DNA of 64,000 nucleotides, from the NCBI RefSeq assembly GCF_003047285.1, contig NZ_PZYX01000003.1, forward strand, positions 291,233-355,232. Reading direction: 5' to 3'. Position numbers and translations under genes: made by a program. This document shows positions 45,253 to 51,917 of the stretch, piece by piece. Each line of letters starts with the position of its first letter. Position 1 is the first letter of the stretch. This DNA is from Nocardioides allogilvus (GTDB lineage: Bacteria; Actinomycetota; Actinomycetes; Propionibacteriales; Nocardioidaceae). Below the pieces are notes generated by a model. It made no database searches. It was given only the letters and a program-made list of their open reading frames with translations, and was not told where the DNA came from.

Positions 45253-46481
45253 CCGGCGACGACCAGTCCCGCCTCGATCAGCGTCCGCGCGGCGTCCGAG
45301 CCGAGGTCCCCGGCGGTGAGCACGTCGCCGGCCAGCAGCCGCTTCAGCGCGTCGCCCGGCACCTCGTCGACCCGCACCCGGCCGGCGCGCGCGTGCAGCA
45401 CGCCGTCCACCAAGGTGGCGTCGAGGTGCTCGCGCAGGCGGAGCGTCGTGCTCTGCGTCAGCCGTACGGCGAGGGCATGCTGGGCCAGCGGCCCGAGCGG
45501 CGCAGCGCGCTGCGCGTCGCGGCGCCGGGCCTGCAGGCGCCCGGCCACCGCGGCCGGGTCGAGGGTGTCGATCGCGGCCCGGAGCTTGGCAGCGACGACG
45601 TCCGTGTCGAGCTCGCCGGTCGCCAGGCTCGTGCCCAACGGCAGCGAGGTGCGCGCCCCCTCGTCGTCAGCCAGCTCGGCGAGGGCGAGCGCGACGAGCT
45701 CCTGCGCGACGGCGTACCGCGTCCAGGCGTGGATCCCGAGGGTGAGGTGGACGGTGACGCCACCGAGCGCGGTGGCGGCGTGCAGGAAGCCGCGGGGGAG
45801 GTAGAGCGCGTCGCCGGGCTCGAGCACGGTCTCTATCAGCGGCTCGTGCTCCGCCGCAAGACGCACCGCCTCGCGGTGGTCCGTCCAGGGCTGGTCGCGC
45901 AGCGGCGAGGGGTGCACGGGCGCGTGGATGGACCAGCGCTTGCGTCCGGCGACCTGGAGCACGAAGACGTCGTGGACGTCGTAGTGGTCGTCGAAGCCCT
46001 GGTTCTGCGGGGGAGTGACGTAGGCGTTGGCCTGGACGGGGTGGCCGAGGTCGGAGGCCAGCTGCTGGCAGAAGTCGATGAGCGGCGGCCTCACGCGGTG
46101 CAGCGCCTGCAGGACGATCGTGGAGCCGCCGGCGAAGAGGGCCGCGAGCTTGTCGTCGCTCACCTGGTCGGCGATGCCCGCCCCGAGTCCGCCCGGGGCC
46201 GTGAAGGCCGCGTTGGCCAAGGTGTCGCCCTGCTTGGCGACCCGCAGGAACGGCGTGCGCAGGCCGCGCCGGCCCACCAGCTCGTCGACCGACGCCTCGC
46301 TCAGCAGGTCGGCGAAGCCTGCCGGGTCGGCCGCGCGCAGGAGCAGCGGCTCGCGCCCCCACACCGTCCGGGCGAACGTGTCGACGTCCCCGACGACGCG
46401 GGCCAGGGCGGGGCGGTCGTGCGGGTTCGCGACGGCGGGCGCGGGGGCGTCCCCGCGCCCGCTGTCAGCGGGTCGTGACAT
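45249..46481 (-). CDS. JmjC/cupin-type 2-oxoglutarate oxygenase (ribosomal-oxygenase-like)
   Basis: 410 residues. The double-stranded beta-helix core has the iron triad H166-x-D168 (DDHYDVHDVFVLQ) and H234 (LYLPRGFLHAA), with spacing close to bacterial YcfD-type protein hydroxylases; HLTLGIH follows. The winged-helix-like C-terminal part covers about residues 260-410. YcfD hydroxylates an arginine of ribosomal protein L16; other relatives hydroxylate His, Asp or Asn in proteins or peptides. The ATG at 46481 shares its A with the stop of the upstream repeat-peptide gene (TGATG), and its stop overlaps the ferredoxin start. That suggests the peptide is its substrate. Confidence 0.83.
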   Translation of the reverse strand: MSRPADSGRGDAPAPAVANPHDRPALARVVGDVDTFARTVWGREPLLLRAADPAGFADLLSEASVDELVGRRGLRTPFLRVAKQGDTLANAAFTAPGGLGAGIADQVSDDKLAALFAGGSTIVLQALHRVRPPLIDFCQQLASDLGHPVQANAYVTPPQNQGFDDHYDVHDVFVLQVAGRKRWSIHAPVHPSPLRDQPWTDHREAVRLAAEHEPLIETVLEPGDALYLPRGFLHAATALGGVTVHLTLGIHAWTRYAVAQELVALALAELADDEGARTSLPLGTSLATGELDTDVVAAKLRAAIDTLDPAAVAGRLQARRRDAQRAAPLGPLAQHALAVRLTQSTTLRLREHLDATLVDGVLHARAGRVRVDEVPGDALKRLLAGDVLTAGDLGSDAARTLIEAGLVVAG

Positions 46482-46720
46482 CAGGAGCTGCTGTCGGCCC
46501 CGCCGTCCGCCCCACCGTCCTGCTGGCCGGGCGTGCCTTCGGCGCCACCATCGGCGGGCCCTTCGGCGCCTCCGTCGGCACCGCCGTCCTGCTGGCCGGG
46601 CGTGCCTTCGGCACCGCCGTCGGCGGGCCCTTCGGCGCCTCCGTCGGCGCCGCCGTCCTGCACGCCGGGTGTGCCTTCCGCGCCGCCGTCGGCGGGACCC
46701 TCGGTCTCGGACTGGCTCAT
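46481..46720 (-). CDS. Short Gly/Asp/Ala-rich protein built of three 23-residue repeats
   Basis: 79 residues: a 7-residue leader MSQSETE, three tandem units of exactly 23 residues, and the tail SSS. Each unit begins GPADGGAEGTPG, continues VQDGGADGG or QQDGGADGG and ends in AE or AD. The chain is strongly acidic, contains no Cys, Lys, Arg or aromatic residue, and is predicted to be disordered. A strong ribosome-binding site, GGGAGAGG, lies before the ATG, which argues that this strand is the real one. It is first in a coupled operon with a JmjC oxygenase and a ferredoxin. It may be a modified peptide precursor or substrate. No known family recognised. Confidence 0.7.
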   Translation of the reverse strand: MSQSETEGPADGGAEGTPGVQDGGADGGAEGPADGGAEGTPGQQDGGADGGAEGPADGGAEGTPGQQDGGADGGADSSS

Positions 46721-46866
46721 GTCGTCCTCTCCCTTGCACTCAGGGCCCGGGGGCCCGCTGGCGCGGCGCCGGTCGGCGTCGTCACTTCGTGTATAGCCCG
46801 CTCCGGGCGGCCGTCACACACCCCGAAGGACGAGGCGGCACGGCAGCCACCGGGGCCCCGATGAAC

Positions 46867-46952
46867 TTCCACTCGGGCGAGTGGAAATGCAGGGCCTGTG
46901 CGGCCCGGCCACGCTCAGCCGCCCCTGAACTTCCACCCGTGCGAGTGGAAGT
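46867..46952. repeat. Paired hairpin element (TTCCAC type)
   Basis: First hairpin TTCCACTCG-GG-CGAGTGGAA (46867-46886). The second, ACTTCCAC...GTGGAAGT (46929-46952), is 64 bases further on. Between them GGGCC...GGCCC can also pair. The element lies in the 280-bp region between the divergent repeat-peptide and amidohydrolase genes. The same arms occur at 18.4-18.5 kb. Confidence 0.65.
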
Positions 46953-46986
46953 GCAGGGCGGGTCGGGCGACGCCTTGTGCCCGACC

Positions 46987-46992
46987 TACCGT
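46987..46992 (+). promoter_or_regulatory. -10 element of leaderless amidohydrolase gene
   Basis: TACCGT, then seven bases, then the ATG at 47000. Confidence 0.4.
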
Positions 46993-46999
46993 GGCCCTC

Positions 47000-48472
47000 A
47001 TGCGCATCGAAGGAGTCCGGCTGGTCGCCGTCACCGACCCCGCTTCCGAGGGCCCGGTCGACGTCACGGTCGACAACGGGGTCGTCACGTCGGTGGAGCC
47101 CGCAGGGGACCCGAGCGCCGACCACGGCTGGCTGATGCCGGGCCTGTGGGACCAGCACGTCCATCTCGGTCAATGGTCGCTGTCGAGTGCCCGTCTCGAC
47201 CTCGCGCCGGCGCGCTCCAGCGCCCAGGCGGTCGAGCTCGTGCGCGAGCGCCTCGAGGAATATCCCGACTGGCCGGTCATCGGCTGGGGACACCGTCCGA
47301 CCGCCTGGGACCACCCGCCGGTCGTGTCCGATCTCGACGCGATCGAGACCGACCAGCCGATCGTGCTGATCTGCGGCGACGGTCACCACGGCTGGCTCAA
47401 CACCCGCGCACTGCAGATGCTCGCCCTCCCCACGCGCGAGGGCGTCGTCGCCGAGGGGGAGTGGTTCCAGGCCTACGGCCGCCTCACCACCGTGCTCGGC
47501 TCCGACGGCACCGGCCCCGACGCCTACCGCCGCACGATGGAGGTCGCCGCGGCCCAGGGCATCGTCGGCCTCGTCGACTTCGAGTTCAGCGGCGGCGTCC
47601 CCGAGTGGCTCGAGCGCTGGAGCGAGGGTGCCGACCTCCTGCGCGTCCGGATGGCGTCGTACGCCGATGGGCTGACCGACGTCATCGAGCGCGGCCTGGC
47701 TTCGGGCCGCCCGCTCGGCGACGACCCTCGGCTCACGATGGGACCGCTGAAGATCATCAGCGACGGCTCGCTCAACACCCGCACCGCCTGGTGCTGCGAG
47801 CCCTACGCCGAGAAGGCCGTCCACGGCTTCCCCCACGGCCAGCCCAACCAGGGTCCCGAGGAGCTCCGCGCCCTGCTCGCGCGCGCTGCCGAGCACGGGT
47901 TCGACGTCGCCGTACACGCCATCGGCGACCGCGCCGTCACGGAGGCCCTCGCGGCCTTCGCTGACACCGGCGCGCGCGGCGGCATCGAGCACGTGCAGCT
48001 GACGACGCGCGACGACGTACGGCGGATGGCCGAGCTCGGAGTTCGCGCGAGCGTGCAGCCGGCGCACCTGCTCGACGACCGCGAGGTCACCGAGCGGCTG
48101 TGGCCGGGCCGGGCAGAGCGCTGCTTCCCGCTGCGCTGGATGCTCGACGACGGCGTCGACGTGGTGCTCGGCTCCGACGCGCCGGTCTCGCCGCTCGACC
48201 CCTGGCTGGCGATCGCGGCCGCGGTCCACCGCGCCGTCGAGGGCGACGAGCCGTGGCACCCGGAGCAGGCGATCACCGCCCGGGAGGCCATCGCCGCCTC
48301 CACCGACGGGTGGGGCACGGTCGCAGTCGGCCACCCGGCCGACTTCGTGCTCCTCGACACCGACCCGCTCGCCGGCGACGACGACCACGCGCACGCCACC
48401 CGGCTGCGGTCGATGGGCGAGCACGTCCTCGGCACCTGGGTCGCGGGGGAGCGCATCCACTCCGCTGAGTGA
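47000..48472 (+). CDS. Amidohydrolase family protein (YtcJ-like)
   Basis: Metal-dependent hydrolase of 490 residues. The N-terminal metal site is WLMPGLWDQHVHLGQW (H-x-H). Later ligands are in GDGHHGWLNTRA, FDVAVHAIGDRAVTEAL and VVLGSDAPVSPLDPW. LGPLKII-type MGPLKIISDGSLNTRTA is typical of the YtcJ/ExoP group. The substrate is unknown. A GTG nine bases upstream is an alternative start, but the -10-like TACCGT is spaced for 47000. It is a single gene ending just before the siderophore operon. Confidence 0.82.
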   Translation: MRIEGVRLVAVTDPASEGPVDVTVDNGVVTSVEPAGDPSADHGWLMPGLWDQHVHLGQWSLSSARLDLAPARSSAQAVELVRERLEEYPDWPVIGWGHRPTAWDHPPVVSDLDAIETDQPIVLICGDGHHGWLNTRALQMLALPTREGVVAEGEWFQAYGRLTTVLGSDGTGPDAYRRTMEVAAAQGIVGLVDFEFSGGVPEWLERWSEGADLLRVRMASYADGLTDVIERGLASGRPLGDDPRLTMGPLKIISDGSLNTRTAWCCEPYAEKAVHGFPHGQPNQGPEELRALLARAAEHGFDVAVHAIGDRAVTEALAAFADTGARGGIEHVQLTTRDDVRRMAELGVRASVQPAHLLDDREVTERLWPGRAERCFPLRWMLDDGVDVVLGSDAPVSPLDPWLAIAAAVHRAVEGDEPWHPEQAITAREAIAASTDGWGTVAVGHPADFVLLDTDPLAGDDDHAHATRLRSMGEHVLGTWVAGERIHSAE

Positions 48473-48502
48473 CCCCGGATCGCTCTGGATCAGCGGAGTC
48501 AC

Positions 48503-48521
48503 TAAGGTAAGCCTTACCTAA
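48503..48521. promoter_or_regulatory. IdeR/DtxR iron box
   Basis: TAAGGTAAGCCTTACCTAA matches every position of the TWAGGTWAGSCTWACCTWA consensus. It lies 22 bases before the desA start, so iron-loaded IdeR should block the promoter and the siderophore operon is expected only in low iron. Confidence 0.9.
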
Positions 48522-48542
48522 TCCCTAGGAAAGGCTCTCTCG

Positions 48543-50009
48543 GTGTCTTCCTCCCTGCGCCACCTCTTCCACCCGGACAACGCGGACGGCTACCGCGCCG
48601 CGATCGACGTCTCTGCCGACCGCCTCGTCCGGCACCTCACGGCCACCGACGGCCGCCCCAGCCGCGGCACCAGCCCCCGCGAGGCCGCGAGCCGCGTCGC
48701 CCGGACCGACCTCGACGCGCCTCTCGGCGACACCGACGCGGTGCTCGACGAGCTCTCGCGACTGTGGCTCGACGACACGATCTGGTTCCACGAGCCGACC
48801 TACGCCGCCCACCTCAACTGCCCGGTCGTCATCCCGGCGCTGATGGCGGAGGTCCTCATCAGCGGCGTCAACGCCAGCCTGGACACCTTCGACCAGAGCG
48901 TCGGCGGCACCTTCATCGAGCGGCACCTCGTCGACTGGACGGCCGAGCGGATCGGCTACGACGAGACCGCCGACGGCATCTTCACGACCGGCGGCACGCA
49001 GTCCAACCTGCAGGGCCTGCTGCTCGCGCGCGGCCACGCCTCCGGGCCCCGCGAGAAGCTGCGGATCTTCGCCAGCAGCGACGGCCACTTCTCGGTCCAG
49101 AAGGCGGCCCGCCTCCTCGGCCTGGGCGAGGCGGCCGTGATCGCCGTACCCACCGACGACCGCCGCCGGATGGACCCGCTCGCGCTCGCCCGCGCGCTCG
49201 CGGAGTCCGTCGGTCGCGGGGAGGTCCCGATGGCGATCGTGGCCACCGCAGGCACCACCGACTTCGGCGCCATCGATCCGCTGGCCGAGATCGCCGCGCT
49301 GGCCCGCGCCCACGACGCCTGGTTCCACGTCGACGCGGCGTACGGCGGAGGGTTGCTCATCTCGCCGCGCCACCGCGACTGGCTCGCCGGCATCGAGCGG
49401 GCCGACTCGGTCGCGATCGACTACCACAAGACGTGGTTCCAGCCGGTCTCCTGCAGCGCGTTGATCGTCCGCGACGGCGCCACGCTGGGCCACGTCACCT
49501 GGCACGCCGACTACCTCAACCCCAAGGACTCCGCGCACCCCAACCAGGTCGACAAGAGCCTCCAGACGACCCGGCGCTTCGAGGCGCTCAAGCTCTGGGT
49601 GAGCCTGCGCGTGATGGGCGCCGACGCGCTCGGCGGCTACCTCGACGACGTCATCGACCTGACCCGCGAGGTCGCCGGGTCCATGCGCGACCTCGGCGAC
49701 ATCGAGCTCGCAGCCGACCCGCAGCTGAGCACGCTCGTCTTCCGCTACCGGCCCGTCGGCGTGCCCGACCACGAGGTCGACCGGATCAACACCCGCATCC
49801 GGGCCGAGCTCTTCGACAGCGGCCGCGCGATGGTCGCGGCCACCAAGGTCGGGGGCGTGGCCTTCTTGAAGTTCACGCTGCTCAACCCCAAGGCGACGCA
49901 CGACGACATCCTCGGCATCGTCGAGCTCATCCGCGACGCCGGCGCCCGCCACCTCGCCCGCCGCATCCCGGGCCGCGACCTCCACCTCCTCCAAGGAGTC
50001 GTCGCATGA
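48543..50009 (+). CDS. desA: PLP-dependent lysine decarboxylase of siderophore synthesis
   Basis: 488-residue group II decarboxylase that makes cadaverine from lysine, the first step of desferrioxamine. GTGGTQSNLQGLLLAR-like TTGGTQSNLQGLLLARG, FHVDAAYGGGLLIS and the PLP-Lys motif SVAIDYHKTWFQPVSC are conserved. The start GTG at 48543 follows AGGAAAGG. The iron box lies directly upstream. The stop overlaps desB (ATGA). A diaminobutyrate decarboxylase is the closest alternative, but the operon fits DesA. Confidence 0.9.
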   Translation: MSSSLRHLFHPDNADGYRAAIDVSADRLVRHLTATDGRPSRGTSPREAASRVARTDLDAPLGDTDAVLDELSRLWLDDTIWFHEPTYAAHLNCPVVIPALMAEVLISGVNASLDTFDQSVGGTFIERHLVDWTAERIGYDETADGIFTTGGTQSNLQGLLLARGHASGPREKLRIFASSDGHFSVQKAARLLGLGEAAVIAVPTDDRRRMDPLALARALAESVGRGEVPMAIVATAGTTDFGAIDPLAEIAALARAHDAWFHVDAAYGGGLLISPRHRDWLAGIERADSVAIDYHKTWFQPVSCSALIVRDGATLGHVTWHADYLNPKDSAHPNQVDKSLQTTRRFEALKLWVSLRVMGADALGGYLDDVIDLTREVAGSMRDLGDIELAADPQLSTLVFRYRPVGVPDHEVDRINTRIRAELFDSGRAMVAATKVGGVAFLKFTLLNPKATHDDILGIVELIRDAGARHLARRIPGRDLHLLQGVVA

Positions 50010-51307
50010 GGACGCACGACCTCATCGGCATCGGCGTCGGCCCGTTCAACCTCGGTCTCGCCTGCCTCGCCGAACCGCTCGACGACCTCGACGCGGTCTT
50101 CCTCGAGGCGCGCGACGACTTCTCCTGGCACCCCGGGATGCTGCTCGACGACGCCACCTTGCAGGTGCCGTTCATGGCCGACCTCGTCACCCTGGCCGAC
50201 CCGACGTCGCCGTACAGCTATCTCAACTTCCTCAAGGACGTCGGCCGGCTCTACTCCTTCTACATCCGCGAGAGCTTCTTCCCGCTGCGCCGGGAGTACG
50301 ACGACTACTGCCGCTGGGCGGCCGAGCGGCTGACCTCGATCCGGTGGGGCCAGCCCGTCACCCGCGTCGAGCACGACGGTGAGGCCTATGTCGTCACCAG
50401 CGCGACCGGCGAGGCCTGGCGCGGTCGCAGGCTCGTCCTCGGGACGGGTACGGCGCCGCGCCTGCCCTTCGAGGTCGAGGGACCCGCGCTGCACTCGGCC
50501 GACTACCTCTCCCGCAAGGCCGACCTGGTGTCGACCGGGTCGATCACCGTCGTCGGCAGCGGGCAGAGCGCGGCCGAGGTCTATGCCGACCTGCTGGCCG
50601 AGCAGGAGGCGCACGGCTTCGAGCTGACGTGGCTGACACGGAGCCCGCGCTTCTTCCCGATGGAGTACACCAAGCTCACCCTCGAGATGACCTCGCCCGA
50701 GTGGACGTCCTACTTCCAGGCGCTCCCCGGCGCCACCCGCTCACGCGTGCAGGCGGGCCAGCAGGCGCTGTCCAAGGGCATCAGCTCGGAGACGATCAAC
50801 GCGATCTTCGACGAGCTCTACCGCCGCGAGGCGCTGGGCGGCGTCGACACGACGCTCCTCACCGCGACCGAGGTGCGCGCGGCGCAGTGGGACGGCGAGC
50901 GCTACACCCTCGACCTGCACCACACAGAGCAGGACGTCAGCGGCCGGCTGACGACGGAGTCGCTGGTCCTCGCGACCGGCTACACGTCGAGCGTGCCGGA
51001 GTTCCTGGCTCCGGTCCGGGACCGGCTGCGCCTCGACGAGCAGGGGAGGTACGCCGCCGACGGCTCCTTCTCCGTCAGCCACACCGACGACGTGTTCGTC
51101 CAGAACGGCGAGGAGCACACGCACGGCTTCGTCGCCCCCGACCTCGGCATGGGCGCACTGCGCAGCTCGGTGATCCTCGCTGGCGTGCTGGGCCGCGAGC
51201 CCTACCGCGTCGAGAAGCGCATCGCCTTCCAGGAGTTCGGCATGCCGGACCGTTTCCGCTCGCCCTCGGAACAGCCCGCGGAGCAGCTCGCAAGGAGCAC
51301 GTCATGA
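50006..51307 (+). CDS. desB: Cadaverine/lysine N-monooxygenase of siderophore synthesis
   Basis: 433-residue flavin-dependent N-hydroxylating monooxygenase that makes N-hydroxycadaverine. The FAD motif is DLIGIGVGPFNLGLACL at the N-terminus, the NADPH-binding part has ITVVGSGQSAAEVYADLL, and the C-terminal hallmark LATGYTSSVPEFL is present. The substrate region includes WHPGMLLDDATLQVPFMADLVT. The ATG at 50006 overlaps the desA stop, and the stop overlaps desC, both as ATGA. Confidence 0.92.
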   Translation: MRTHDLIGIGVGPFNLGLACLAEPLDDLDAVFLEARDDFSWHPGMLLDDATLQVPFMADLVTLADPTSPYSYLNFLKDVGRLYSFYIRESFFPLRREYDDYCRWAAERLTSIRWGQPVTRVEHDGEAYVVTSATGEAWRGRRLVLGTGTAPRLPFEVEGPALHSADYLSRKADLVSTGSITVVGSGQSAAEVYADLLAEQEAHGFELTWLTRSPRFFPMEYTKLTLEMTSPEWTSYFQALPGATRSRVQAGQQALSKGISSETINAIFDELYRREALGGVDTTLLTATEVRAAQWDGERYTLDLHHTEQDVSGRLTTESLVLATGYTSSVPEFLAPVRDRLRLDEQGRYAADGSFSVSHTDDVFVQNGEEHTHGFVAPDLGMGALRSSVILAGVLGREPYRVEKRIAFQEFGMPDRFRSPSEQPAEQLARSTS

Positions 51308-51837
51308 GACTGACCATCGAACCGCTCGACCTGGCCCGCGACCTCGCCACCCTGCAGGCGTGGGTCACGCACCCCCGCTCGGTGTTCTGGGGGATGCAGG
51401 GCGCGACCCTCGACGAGGTGCACGCGGAGTATGCGCGCATCGCCGACGACCCGCACCACGAGGCGCTGCTCGGTCGCGCCGACGGCTCGCCGGTGTTCCT
51501 GATGGAGCGCTACGACCCGTTCCACAGCCCGCTGGCAGACCTGCCCGAGCTGGCCGCGGGCGACGTCGGGATGCACCTGCTGGTCGCCCCGACCGACACC
51601 CCCGTCCCCGGCTTCACGGGCGCGGTCATGCGCCGGGTCGTCGAGGAGTGCTTCGCCGACCCGGCCGTCGCGCGCGTCGTCGTCGAGCCGGACGTCCGCA
51701 ACGACAAGATCGCCGCGCTCAACGCGGCCGTTGGCTTCCGGGTCGTCCGACCGGTGCGCCTGCCCGACAAGACCGCGGCCTTCAGCACCTGCTCGCGCGC
51801 CGACTTCGCCGCCTCGCAGCTGGGAGGTGTCGCATGA
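51304..51837 (+). CDS. desC: Siderophore acyltransferase (GNAT)
   Basis: 177 residues. It acylates N-hydroxycadaverine with succinyl- or acetyl-CoA to give hydroxamates. Motifs seen are WVTHPRSVFWGMQG (substrate side), VFLMERYDPF and RVVVEPDVRNDKIAALNAAVGFRVVRPV, which is the acetyl-CoA side. It resembles the RhbD/IucB-type group. It is coupled to desB (ATGA) and, through the 80-bp insertion, to the siderophore synthetase. A second, related acyltransferase lies at the end of the operon. Confidence 0.88.
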   Translation: MRLTIEPLDLARDLATLQAWVTHPRSVFWGMQGATLDEVHAEYARIADDPHHEALLGRADGSPVFLMERYDPFHSPLADLPELAAGDVGMHLLVAPTDTPVPGFTGAVMRRVVEECFADPAVARVVVEPDVRNDKIAALNAAVGFRVVRPVRLPDKTAAFSTCSRADFAASQLGGVA

Positions 51838-51917
51838 GCGAGCGGAGCGAGCGAATCATCCAACACAGCGTGGCATGTGCCTCATGCGCGCACGGAGCGA
51901 AGCGAGTACGTGCATGA
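51834..51917 (+). other. 80-bp insertion carrying a 27-codon coupling ORF between desC and desD
   Basis: The desC stop overlaps an ATG (51834) that opens a 27-residue frame (MSERSERIIQHSV...). Its TGA overlaps the desD ATG at 51914. Thus an ATGA junction appears twice, at each end of an 80-bp segment rich in GAGCGAGCG and GGAGCGAAGCGAG. The segment seems to be a repeat element that entered the junction and kept ribosome hand-over intact. The peptide itself is probably not functional. Confidence 0.5.

Noticed and set aside
46475..46864. Plus-strand Ala/Gly-rich and Pro/Ser-rich frames opposite the repeat peptide
   Set aside because: No ribosome-binding site; the minus strand has a strong one and couples to the oxygenase. 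The repeat pattern in the opposite frames simply mirrors the 69-bp DNA repeat.
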